In this document: positions 6,733 through 13,294 of the stretch, one piece after another
Layout of the letters: every line of letters begins with the position of its first letter
Position numbering within the stretch: the stretch's first letter is position 1
NCBI GenBank assembly: GCA_019694835.1
Contig: JAIBBE010000086.1
Coordinates: forward strand, 1-14,427
Direction of reading: 5' to 3'
DNA length: 14,427 bases
DNA from: Fimbriimonadaceae bacterium
GTDB lineage: Bacteria > Armatimonadota > Fimbriimonadia > Fimbriimonadales > Fimbriimonadaceae
Notes under the pieces: generated by a model
What the model was told of the DNA's origin: nothing
What the model saw: only the letters and a program-made list of their open reading frames with translations
Database searches by the model: none
Translations under genes and position numbers: made by a program

Positions 6733-7312
6733 ATTTCAGTTTGCCGCGAAGCTTGAAACAGGCTCGACAGCGCGCCTCGTAGGCCTCCGTGGCACCAATC
6801 AGGATGATGGGGTCGTCGGCGTGGGCGGGGCGGCCATCGATGCTGCGATAGGTATGGGTCGCGGGGGCGCCGCAGTTCATGCAGATCGCGTGGAGCTTGA
6901 GCACCTCGTCGGCCACCGCCATCAGGTGTGGCATCGGCCCAAAGGGACGGCGGCGGAAGTCCTGATCGAGGCCAGCGAGAACGACATCGACGCCTTTGTC
7001 GGCCAGGGACACGGCGAGGTCCACGAGGTCGTCGCTGAAGAACTGAGCTTCTTCAACAAAGACCGCGTCGATGTCAGCCTCGATAGACTGGCGCAGTTCG
7101 TTGACACTCTTGACCGGCTGCGCATCGTGGCGGACTCCCATGTGGGTAACGACCATGCCCTCGTCATACCGGGTGTCGATGGCGGGCTTGAAGACCTGGA
7201 CCTTCTTTTTCGCATAGAGCGCCCGGCGAGCCCGGCGGATGAGTTCTTCGGTCTTGCCCGCGAACATGCTCCCGCAGATCACCGTGAGGCTGCCGCCGCG
7301 TCGCTTACTCAT
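6731..7312 (-). CDS. tdk: Thymidine kinase (type II, zinc-ribbon class)
   Basis: A 193-residue cytosolic kinase that phosphorylates thymidine (and deoxyuridine) with ATP in the salvage pathway. The P-loop GSMFAGKT is at 14-21. DAVFVEEAQFF (82-92) holds the Walker B-like Asp and the catalytic-base Glu, followed by VVLAGLDQDFR, family-typical. Two Cys pairs, CMNC (144-147) and CRAC (182-185), form the structural zinc site. I chose the ATG at 7312 because it puts the P-loop at the usual position and gives the usual length; an upstream extension to 7456 overlaps the fmdB-like gene in another frame. The first 8 nt overlap the stop of that gene (ATGAGTAA), indicating translational coupling. Confidence 0.96.
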   Translation of the reverse strand: MSKRRGGSLTVICGSMFAGKTEELIRRARRALYAKKKVQVFKPAIDTRYDEGMVVTHMGVRHDAQPVKSVNELRQSIEADIDAVFVEEAQFFSDDLVDLAVSLADKGVDVVLAGLDQDFRRRPFGPMPHLMAVADEVLKLHAICMNCGAPATHTYRSIDGRPAHADDPIILIGATEAYEARCRACFKLRGKLK

Positions 7313-7628
7313 CGCTCTCACCACTGGCATCAGCCTCGAACATCTCTTCCATATCGTCGGACATATCCTCGTCCATTGCCTTGCCCATCTCGCGTACGAG
7401 TCGCCTCGTCTCGGCAGATGAGTCGGGCTCCCCCATAACTTCCAGCCGGTCGGCAAGCTCGTCGATGCGGTCGTCTTCGGTGCGGCCGCGCGTGAACTTG
7501 CTCACCAATTTGGCGATATCGGCGCTCCCGCAGTGAGGGCACCGATCATCGCTGGTATCGGCTGTCATGCCGACCAGCAAGGAAAACTTGGAGTTGCAGA
7601 CCGCGCATCGGTACTCGAAAACCGGCAT
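7305..7628 (-). CDS. FmdB-family zinc-ribbon protein
   Basis: A 107-residue protein opening with MPVFEYRCAVCNSKF, the hallmark of the FmdB/CxxC_CXXC_SSSS regulatory zinc-ribbon family. Cys pairs at 8/11 and 30/33 (CPHC) form the ribbon. The C-terminal half (50-107) is acidic and probably helical or disordered, ending in a Glu/Asp/Met-rich stretch. The family was named as a putative regulator of formamidase and amidase genes, but members occur in many contexts and molecular function is not established. The ATG at 7628 is the natural start; no Shine-Dalgarno is seen, while TATCCT lies 7 nt upstream on this strand (7641-7636), suggesting a leaderless message. It shares an 8-nt overlap with tdk downstream. 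Confidence 0.88.
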   Translation of the reverse strand: MPVFEYRCAVCNSKFSLLVGMTADTSDDRCPHCGSADIAKLVSKFTRGRTEDDRIDELADRLEVMGEPDSSAETRRLVREMGKAMDEDMSDDMEEMFEADASGESDE

Positions 7629-7810
7629 CGGGGTTAGGATACACGGGCGGGGTTGTTTTTGCGCCGCGTGGAAGTCCTCGACCGCACCTCTCCCCCAACC
7701 CCTCTCCTCCGCCGCGAAACTGTTCCTCGACCGAAGGAAGGAGGGCGCAGGAGAGGGGAGCGCGGCGGCCAGGTTGAGAGAGGGTGCCTGACGGACCATA
7801 ATTCAAAGAG
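7629..7810. promoter_or_regulatory. Divergent intergenic region between the fmdB-like and rhomboid-like genes
   Basis: The 182-nt gap must hold both promoters. Reading left, TATCCT (7641-7636) lies 7 nt before the fmdB-like ATG. Reading right, CATAAT (7797-7802) lies 8 nt before the ATG at 7811. No good -35 boxes were found by eye. The centre is taken up by a CCTCTCCCC/GGAGAGGGG repeat (7686-7759). Promoter calls are tentative. Confidence 0.4.
7686..7759. repeat. CCTCTCCCC/GGAGAGGGG palindromic element, copy 2
   Basis: It shares its 28-nt left end and 17-nt right end exactly with 4291-4363, while the 29-nt interior differs. The inverted ends CCCCTCTCCT and AGGAGAGGGG are kept. Copy 2 lies between divergent promoters. 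Conservation of only the ends, in two unrelated places, supports a mobile or recombining element rather than a local feature. Confidence 0.85.
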
Positions 7811-8599
7811 ATGCATGCCTTCCAGGAATTTAGTGGACGGGCGCGACAGAGCCAGGCGCCGGTAACGGTCGGGCTAGTGGTCGCGATCGCGCTTGCTTTC
7901 ATGATCTCCTGGTTTACGAAGGGCAAGTGGTTCGGGATCGACCTTATCTTCGCGCCATGGTCCATCTTGCACCAGCCCTGGGGAATGCTCACCTATCCCC
8001 TCGCCTCAACCGGCGACGGCAGCAGTCTCATCGCCGTTTTCTTCGTCTGTCTGTGGCTTTGGGGGATCGGTGGTAGCGTCGAGCGAGAGCTTGGACCGCT
8101 GCGCTATGGGCTCTTCTGGGTCGGCATGACGTTCCTGGGAGCGTTGTTCCACTGGATCGGCTTCTTGGTCGCAGGCGGGAGCCTGACCCCGATGCAGAGT
8201 GCATTGCTCGGTGCCTTCTTCCCGGTCTCAGCCGTCACCGTGGCCTGGGGTACGCGAAATCCGACCGCGACCGTGACGCTGATGTTCGTGCTGCCGATCC
8301 TGGGCAAGTGGCTGGCGGTTCTTTCGGTCCTGCTCGTATTCTTCGGCACCAACAGCCCGATCCTCGCTGTCTTCGCGATCATCCCGCTTGGCTTGGCTTA
8401 CCTCTATGCGGCCGACAAGATCCCCTTCCTGCCGTGGACGGCAGGGAAGATGACGAGGCGGGAATCGAAGCGGGCCGAAAAGCGCCAATACGCGAAAATC
8501 GATGAAGCGCTGGATCGACAGAAAGGCCGTGAGGAGCGGGAGCGTCTTCGGCGGATCTTTGAGGCGAGCCTCATTGATGACCCGGAAGACAAGCGCTGA
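7811..8599 (+). CDS. Rhomboid-fold integral membrane protein, probably catalytically inactive
   Basis: A 262-residue protein with about six hydrophobic segments between 18 and 200 and a basic, charged cytoplasmic tail (213-262). WGMLTYPLA (57-65) matches the rhomboid W..(V/L)TYPF entry to loop 1, and GSVERELG (88-95) matches the TM2 region. Active rhomboids have GxSG in TM4 and a His in TM6. Here the equivalent area reads PMQSALLGAFF (127-137), keeping only a serine (130), and the last two helices (166-200) contain no His. I therefore infer a pseudoprotease-like member; such proteins bind or route membrane clients in other systems, and the role here is unknown. The ATG at 7811 has only a weak AAGAG upstream. 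A strong terminator follows. Confidence 0.75.
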   Translation: MHAFQEFSGRARQSQAPVTVGLVVAIALAFMISWFTKGKWFGIDLIFAPWSILHQPWGMLTYPLASTGDGSSLIAVFFVCLWLWGIGGSVERELGPLRYGLFWVGMTFLGALFHWIGFLVAGGSLTPMQSALLGAFFPVSAVTVAWGTRNPTATVTLMFVLPILGKWLAVLSVLLVFFGTNSPILAVFAIIPLGLAYLYAADKIPFLPWTAGKMTRRESKRAEKRQYAKIDEALDRQKGREERERLRRIFEASLIDDPEDKR

Positions 8600-8611
8600 C
8601 ACAAAGAGAGA

Positions 8612-8639
8612 CCCCGGGTGGTTGGATCCCGGGGCTTTT
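8612..8639 (+). terminator. Intrinsic terminator after the rhomboid-like gene
   Basis: CCCCGGG (8612-8618) pairs with CCCGGGG (8628-8634) around a 9-nt loop, followed by CTTTT. It begins 12 nt after the stop codon and ends the transcript before the PfkB gene. Confidence 0.85.
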
Positions 8640-8806
8640 GTGAGAGGTTCGTCTTGCTTCTGTTGCTATGGAGGTGTCTTGCGACCCCTGTTTTTTGGGA
8701 GGATTGTCTTCGTGGATTGCTCCACGTAATGTGAGACAGCCAATGTCCGGCCAATGTTCTGGAGACCTAGGACCATCCCGTCTGTTGAGTTCGTCCTAAC
8801 CTGACG
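8640..8806. other. Intergenic leader upstream of the PfkB-family kinase
   Basis: No gene is seen. It contains a hairpin CGTGGA-TTGC-TCCACG (8711-8726) and a near-tandem pair CCAATGTCCGG / CCAATGTTCTGG (8740-8750, 8751-8762) that could be an operator. TAACCT (8797-8802) lies 4 nt before the ATG. None of these has a confirmed role. Confidence 0.4.
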
Positions 8807-9727
8807 ATGCTGGTCGTTTACGGGACCGTGTGCCTTGATCGAATCCGCCGCGTGGACCGGCTGCCGGAAAAGGGCGGGTACGCCGAGATCACGAGCGAAC
8901 TGGACTTGCTCGGGGGAGAGGCTGCCAATACGGCATTGGCGCTGGCCGCTTGGGGTGCTGACGTTCAATTGTTCGGGAATCCGATCGGGACGGGCGCCGA
9001 CGCCGACCTGCTGTTGGGGATGCTCCGCTCGAGTGGGGTGAGTCAGGTCGAGTTCAGTTCAGATCGAGGCCAGGGCGGAACGCCGGTGTGCGATATCTAT
9101 GTGACCCCCGATGGCGAGCGGACGATGTTCGGGCGAGGTTTCAGCGACCTCGAAGATCGAATGGACCTGACGAACCTGAGCGGTCAATTGAAGACTGGTT
9201 CCTGGTTCACCGCCGAACCCAATCATGGCGTGGCGGCCAGGCAGGCCGTCCGGATGGCGGCTGAGGCGGGGTGTCGAATCTATCTGCTCGACTTTCTGAG
9301 GCCCGACGACCCCATGCCACCGGGCAGCTATTGGCAAGCCAGCACCGACTGGATCGGCGTGCGAGGCAACACCCAGCGCAACGTCGCCCTCGTGCAAGAC
9401 TGGGTGGCGCGGAACCCGGTGTTCGCGGTACTCAGCGACGGGCCCAATGGTTTCGTGGCGGGCGGGCTTGGACATCCTGTCCGCGCCTATCCGCCCTTCC
9501 CTTGCCCGCAGCTCGTGGATTCGACGGGGGCGGGGGATGTGTTCAGGGCCGGGATGCTTTTCGGCCTTGATCAGGGTTGGGGTCTGAGCGACTGCTTGCG
9601 GTTTGCCTCGGCGGCAGGGTGTTTGAATTGTCTTGGACTTGGCGGCTCGTCTCAGATTCCGTCGCGGGAGGCGATTGAGCGGCTAACTCACGACAATCCG
9701 CAGGTGAGTCGGGCTTACGAGCAATAG
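8807..9727 (+). CDS. PfkB/ribokinase-family carbohydrate kinase
   Basis: A 306-residue sugar or nucleoside kinase of the PfkB family. It opens with VVYGTVCLDRI and has signature 1 as GGEAANTALALAAWG (36-50), where the substrate-binding GG is found. Signature 2 is VDSTGAGDVFRAGM (237-250), with the GAGD anion hole and catalytic base Asp244. Length is normal for the family. Substrate cannot be fixed from sequence; it lies alone between a terminator and a large inverted repeat. The ATG at 8807 has no Shine-Dalgarno. There are no other sugar genes next to it, though a sugar-type binding protein is encoded at 2337-3374. Confidence 0.92.
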   Translation: MLVVYGTVCLDRIRRVDRLPEKGGYAEITSELDLLGGEAANTALALAAWGADVQLFGNPIGTGADADLLLGMLRSSGVSQVEFSSDRGQGGTPVCDIYVTPDGERTMFGRGFSDLEDRMDLTNLSGQLKTGSWFTAEPNHGVAARQAVRMAAEAGCRIYLLDFLRPDDPMPPGSYWQASTDWIGVRGNTQRNVALVQDWVARNPVFAVLSDGPNGFVAGGLGHPVRAYPPFPCPQLVDSTGAGDVFRAGMLFGLDQGWGLSDCLRFASAAGCLNCLGLGGSSQIPSREAIERLTHDNPQVSRAYEQ

Positions 9728-9982
9728 TCGCTTGTCGGAAGTGCGCGCCCCCTCCCTAACCCTCCCCCGTGTCGGGGGAGGGGACCTGTTTCCGTGTTGG
9801 GGCAACTAAGTTCAGTCTCCTCTTGCGAGTCCCCTCCCCCGACACGGGGGAGGGTTAGGGAGGGGGCGCGCACTCACAAGTGAGCTGAACTTACAGATTC
9901 GTGACCACGTCCTCAAGCTGACATTCTATGCGGGTTTCCGGTCCTGTGCAACCAGTTGCGACCTTGGGTCGGTAGGGCGTAC
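9728..9982. other. Gap dominated by a 133-nt inverted-repeat element
   Basis: This 255-nt stretch has no gene. Positions 9741-9873 are a large inverted repeat, described separately. The remaining 109 nt (9874-9982) should hold the promoter of the methyltransferase-like gene, but I see no convincing -35/-10 pair. GGTAGGG at 9971-9977 is the likely Shine-Dalgarno for the GTG at 9983. Confidence 0.6.
9741..9873. repeat. 45-bp perfect inverted repeat (9741-9785 / 9829-9873)
   Basis: The two 45-nt arms are exact reverse complements separated by a 43-nt loop. Each arm also contains its own hairpin, CTCCCCCG-TGT-CGGGGGAG. A further 9-nt inverted pair links the loop (TAAGTTCAG, 9807-9815) with the right flank (CTGAACTTA, 9885-9893), allowing an alternative fold. 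It follows the PfkB stop by 13 nt and has no U-run, so it looks like an inserted palindromic element more than a simple terminator, although it may stop transcription. Confidence 0.92.
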
Positions 9983-10969
9983 GTGATTTCTTTCTTTTGG
10001 AGAGGCTGCGCCCTCGCTTGCCTCATGGGTGTTTCGTTAACCTACGCCGGTCCCGTTGAGGACATGAAGAGGCAGGCCAAGAGTCTCCAAAGCTTCGTTA
10101 AGACCAAACTTGCCAAAGAGTGGCTGGCTGGGGTCGAGAAGCTGGAGCCAATTAGCCCGCGAACCCTCTATGCGACCGCCGCCAAACAAGTCGTAACCCC
10201 CTCTGGCGCGAACGCACTTCCTGCCGACCAGCAGGATGGCCTGAAGGAAATCGTGGTCAACGATAGCCTTTACTACTACACGAAGTACGGCTCCCCGCTC
10301 GCCTATTGCCGAGCCATCGACCTCGTCGCGGCGGCTGGATTCGAATTGAAACCGGGCTCGCGGGTGCTCGACTTCGGCTACGGAGGAATTGGAACCTTGC
10401 GCCTATGGGCCGAATCGGGTGCGGCAGCGGTCGGCGTTGACGTCGATCCGCTGCTCAAGGCGATGTACTCCGAGCCGGGCGACACCGGCAAAGTGGGTAG
10501 GGGCTTCATTCAACTCGTTGAGGGCCGATGGCCAGCGGAGTCGAAGGCGGTTGCCGCCATTGGCGGCGAGTACGACCTCTTCATTTCAAAAAACACATTG
10601 AAACGGGGTTACGTCCACCCAGAGCGTCCGGCTCCGAAAGCACAGCTGATCGATCTCGGAGTCGATGACACCACGTATTTGAAGGCGATCTGGACATCCC
10701 TCAAGCCAGGCGGCTTCGCGATGATCAACAACCTGTGTCCGAAGCAAGCCCCGCCTGACAAACCCTTTATCCCCTGGGCCGACGGTCGCTGCCCGTTCGA
10801 GCGTGCGGACATCGTGCGGACCGGATTTGAGATTCTGGCCTTCGATGTGAAGGACGACAAGGAGGCACGGGCAATGGGCAAGCATCTTGAGTGGGATAAA
10901 CAGGGGATGGACCTGGACGGCGACCTTTTCGCCACCTACACGCTTCTGCGTCGGCCGGTGGCGAAGTGA
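9983..10969 (+). CDS. Predicted exported SAM-dependent methyltransferase-like protein
   Basis: A 328-residue protein with a class I (Rossmann) methyltransferase core. Motif I is VLDFGYGGIGTL (128-139), the motif II acidic strand end is GVDVDP (151-156), YDLFISKNTLKRG (197-209) resembles motif IV, and LKPGGFAMINNL resembles motifs V/VI. The N-terminus (MISFFWRGCALACLMGVSLTYA, 22 residues, then GPVEDM) is a clear signal peptide with an Ala at the expected cleavage site. I chose the GTG at 9983 because GGTAGGG lies 5 nt upstream and the signal peptide then has normal form; TTG at 9956 would add nine residues. A methyltransferase outside the cytoplasm is unusual because SAM is not expected there, so the fold may serve another role. 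Its stop overlaps the next start (GTGA). Confidence 0.75.
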   Translation: MISFFWRGCALACLMGVSLTYAGPVEDMKRQAKSLQSFVKTKLAKEWLAGVEKLEPISPRTLYATAAKQVVTPSGANALPADQQDGLKEIVVNDSLYYYTKYGSPLAYCRAIDLVAAAGFELKPGSRVLDFGYGGIGTLRLWAESGAAAVGVDVDPLLKAMYSEPGDTGKVGRGFIQLVEGRWPAESKAVAAIGGEYDLFISKNTLKRGYVHPERPAPKAQLIDLGVDDTTYLKAIWTSLKPGGFAMINNLCPKQAPPDKPFIPWADGRCPFERADIVRTGFEILAFDVKDDKEARAMGKHLEWDKQGMDLDGDLFATYTLLRRPVAK

Positions 10970-13152
10970 AGTCTTTGATTGTCGGTCTCGCGTGTCTTGT
11001 GGTTGGGTCAGCCTTTGGAGACGACCCGTGGCGCGGCCGTCCCGCCCGCGATGACGACCACGTCAATGTCGCCGGAGACATGGCGGCCGCATCCGACAAC
11101 GTCCCTTGGTGCCCCCGCAATACGCTTCTGCCGAACTTTGCTAGAGTCGGGAATGAGACTGAACTGCTGACCGAGAACTTGGATATCTCAGGCAGCGCGG
11201 GCGGGACGGCCGCGCCACGGGCGGCGAGCGAGTCGAGCCGGCGAATCGCTGCCGCTAAACTCGCCCAGGCTCCCGTAGTTGACGGCAAGTTCGGAGAGGG
11301 CGAATGGGCGGGCGCGAGTAAGGCGACGACCTTCTACGAGCCCAACACGGGCAAACCAGCGGACGACCAAACCGACTGCTGGCTTGGCTTCGACGATCAG
11401 GCGATCTACGTCGCGTTCCACTGCCACGACAGCAAACCCGAATCGATCCACGGACAGGAAACGAGACCAGGAGTGCTTTTCGACCAAGAGGACTACGTCG
11501 CCTTCCGTATCGACCCCTTCTTCACCCGCCAGGAAGGTCAGATAAGCCGCTACCTCGTCAACGCCATCGGTACCCAAACCGAACTGATCGCGGGGGGACG
11601 GGCGGCGAAGCGCGAGTGGCGCGGCGATTGGCAGTCGGCGGTCGGGCGAGTGTCGGATGGCTGGGTGGTGGAGATGCGGATTCCGTGGAGCATCCTCAAG
11701 TATCCGGCTGGCTCGACTCCGAAAGAGATGACCGTCAACTTTGGGCGACACCAGGCTCGGACAAAGGTCAGGACTCTCTGGTGCGATACCACTTCCGCAG
11801 AGCGACCGGAAGTCGACGGGATCTGGGAAGGGGTTATCACACCTGCGGGTGGCAATAAGCCCAAGATTCAGCTTCTTCCTTATACATTGCTTGATGTCGA
11901 GCGCAGTCCCAGTCGGTTTAGTCTCGATGCGGGTCTCGACATCCGCTATCCGTTCACGAGTCAGCTTACGGGCGTTGGCAGCATCAACCCGGACTTCAAG
12001 AACGTCGAGCAGGCGGTTGAGAGTATCGCCTTCACGCGCTCGGAGCGATATCTCGGTGATTCTCGTCCGTTCTTTGCCGAAGGCAGCGACGACTTCAACC
12101 TTTCCGTCCCGTACGGCATCGGGAGGCTCTTCTACAGCCGCCGTATCGATGACTTCGATGTCGGCGCGAAGGTCTACGGGAGGGCGAATTCGAAGCTGTC
12201 GACGGCGGGATTGGTCACTTACGGCGCCCACAATGAGCTCAACGCGGTAGCACGAGTTCGGCAAGACTTCTCACCGAGGACCAATGCCACCGCGTTTGCG
12301 ACCGCCCACCGAGGCAATGACCTCCGAGATACGACCACAGGAGCGGCCTTCTACCATCGATCTGGCAATTACAACGTGCAGGGAGAGATCGCACGAAGTG
12401 ACCGGAGCGACATCGGACCCCGCGACGCTTTCACGTACGCCCTTGAGTACAACGTGCCGAACTTTTTCGGGGCCGTTCGAGCGATTTCCGTCGAGCCGGA
12501 ATTCGACCCCGTACTCGGTTTGACACCGTTCAACGACATGCGCGGCTACCACTCCATCTTCAATGCTTGGAAGAACTACCCGAAGGGGCCGATCCAGGAG
12601 CAGTGGGCAGAGGTGTTTACGACCGCCTACGACCACTACGATGGCCACCGCTTCGATCACGGTTACAACCTGAACTACGGCATCAGTACGCGCACCAACC
12701 ATGCCTTTCGGGTCGGCTACGAGAACCGGACGTGGGACGGCTCTCATGACGCGGTCATGTCGGCTCGATACGCGTACGGCGGCGAGAATCGCTTTAGGCG
12801 TTACGGCATTGGTATGGACTGGGGGCAGCGGTCGGGTGAGAAGTACCAGCTCTTCACCGGCTGGGCGAGCCAGCGTCTCCTCAAAAAGCTGGACCTGGGC
12901 ATTGAGTTCGTCAGCCAGCGATTCCAGGGCGTCGATGAGCAGCTCATTTTGACGGCAGGATGGGAGATCGACCCCAAGCGGGCGATCAGCGGTCGTCTCG
13001 TACGGACGAGCGGGGGCAAGACGAACGCTTACTTGGCCTACCGGAGTTCGGGATTCAAGGGGGCCGAGGTGTTCGTGATCCTGGGTGATCCGAACGCCGC
13101 GAGCTTCCGCACGCGCGTGGCCGTGAAGGTCGTCATCCCGATCGGCGGATAA
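10966..13152 (+). CDS. DUF5916 protein: CBM9-like N-terminal domain plus predicted outer-membrane barrel, with repeat-derived insertion
   Basis: A 728-residue secreted protein. It has a signal peptide (MKSLIVGLACLVVGSAFG, 1-18), an anomalous segment (20-86) encoded by a repeat element, then a carbohydrate-binding family 9-like domain from APVVDGKFGEGEWAGA (102-117) to about 300. A DUF5916 domain runs to the end, marked by NPDFKNVEQ and RPFFAEGSDDF (about 342-379, where the family has NPDF..VE and RPFF.EG) and many alternating Tyr/Arg strands. The family is thought to sit in the outer membrane; ligand and function are unknown, and glycan binding or uptake is only a suggestion. The start is GTG at 10966 overlapping the preceding TGA, so the two genes are translationally coupled. 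A terminator follows directly. Confidence 0.88.
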   Translation: MKSLIVGLACLVVGSAFGDDPWRGRPARDDDHVNVAGDMAAASDNVPWCPRNTLLPNFARVGNETELLTENLDISGSAGGTAAPRAASESSRRIAAAKLAQAPVVDGKFGEGEWAGASKATTFYEPNTGKPADDQTDCWLGFDDQAIYVAFHCHDSKPESIHGQETRPGVLFDQEDYVAFRIDPFFTRQEGQISRYLVNAIGTQTELIAGGRAAKREWRGDWQSAVGRVSDGWVVEMRIPWSILKYPAGSTPKEMTVNFGRHQARTKVRTLWCDTTSAERPEVDGIWEGVITPAGGNKPKIQLLPYTLLDVERSPSRFSLDAGLDIRYPFTSQLTGVGSINPDFKNVEQAVESIAFTRSERYLGDSRPFFAEGSDDFNLSVPYGIGRLFYSRRIDDFDVGAKVYGRANSKLSTAGLVTYGAHNELNAVARVRQDFSPRTNATAFATAHRGNDLRDTTTGAAFYHRSGNYNVQGEIARSDRSDIGPRDAFTYALEYNVPNFFGAVRAISVEPEFDPVLGLTPFNDMRGYHSIFNAWKNYPKGPIQEQWAEVFTTAYDHYDGHRFDHGYNLNYGISTRTNHAFRVGYENRTWDGSHDAVMSARYAYGGENRFRRYGIGMDWGQRSGEKYQLFTGWASQRLLKKLDLGIEFVSQRFQGVDEQLILTAGWEIDPKRAISGRLVRTSGGKTNAYLAYRSSGFKGAEVFVILGDPNAASFRTRVAVKVVIPIGG
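11025..11221. repeat. 197-nt element with 26-bp terminal inverted repeats inside the DUF5916 gene
   Basis: Arms 11025-11050 and 11196-11221 are exact 26-nt reverse complements carrying the GGCGGGACGGCCGCGCCAC motif also present at 4442-4467. The 145-nt interior is free of stops in the host frame. The element lies between the signal peptide and the conserved VDGKF start of the CBM9-like domain and is translated (WRGRPARD near the start, GSAGGTAAPR near the end). Confidence 0.88.
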
Positions 13153-13157
13153 TTTCT

Positions 13158-13186
13158 GGGGCGGAATCTTTCGCCCCTTTTCTTGC
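13158..13186 (+). terminator. Intrinsic terminator after the DUF5916 gene
   Basis: GGGGCGGA pairs with TTCGCCCC (13158-13177, one G-T wobble, 4-nt loop), followed by TTTTCTT. It starts 5 nt after the stop codon and separates this operon from the rRNA promoter. Confidence 0.85.
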
Positions 13187-13190
13187 GTCT

Positions 13191-13204
13191 TGAAGTTAAC
13201 TTCA
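13191..13204. promoter_or_regulatory. 14-bp perfect palindrome upstream of the rRNA promoter
   Basis: TGAAGTTAACTTCA is fully self-complementary and centred about 61 nt upstream of the -35 box. Its size and symmetry suit a dimeric DNA-binding protein. No matching site is known to me, and chance cannot be excluded. Confidence 0.35.
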
Positions 13205-13258
13205 GCTTGAAAAGCGGATCGCGGGGTGACTTTCTGCCCATTTTCGGGCCCACCCCCC

Positions 13259-13288
13259 TTGACAGGGCGTCTGACCCTGGCCTATAAT
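13259..13288 (+). promoter_or_regulatory. Consensus sigma70-type rRNA promoter
   Basis: The -35 TTGACA (13259-13264) and -10 TATAAT (13283-13288) are both perfect consensus, with an 18-nt spacer. Transcription should begin near 13295, about 180 nt before the 16S 5' end. This is by far the strongest promoter in the window, as expected for an rRNA operon. Confidence 0.9.
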
Positions 13289-13294
13289 TCTCCT

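Noticed and set aside
6638..7438. 266-codon open frame on the plus strand opposite tdk
   Set aside because: Antisense to a thymidine kinase with P-loop, catalytic Glu and zinc cysteines; its upstream part runs through the repeat array. It is a shadow.
9741..9873. Simple rho-independent terminator of the PfkB gene
   Set aside because: The arms are 45 nt, the loop is 43 nt and there is no U-run after the stem. A terminating effect is possible but does not explain the structure.
9956..9982. TTG start at 9956 for the methyltransferase-like gene
   Set aside because: It would place nine extra residues, including two Arg and a Trp, before the signal peptide, and no Shine-Dalgarno lies upstream. 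The GTG at 9983 has GGTAGGG at suitable spacing.
11153..11170. ATG at 11153 after a TAGAGT box inside the DUF5916 insertion, as the true start
   Set aside because: It is out of frame with the DUF5916 protein and meets a stop after five codons.
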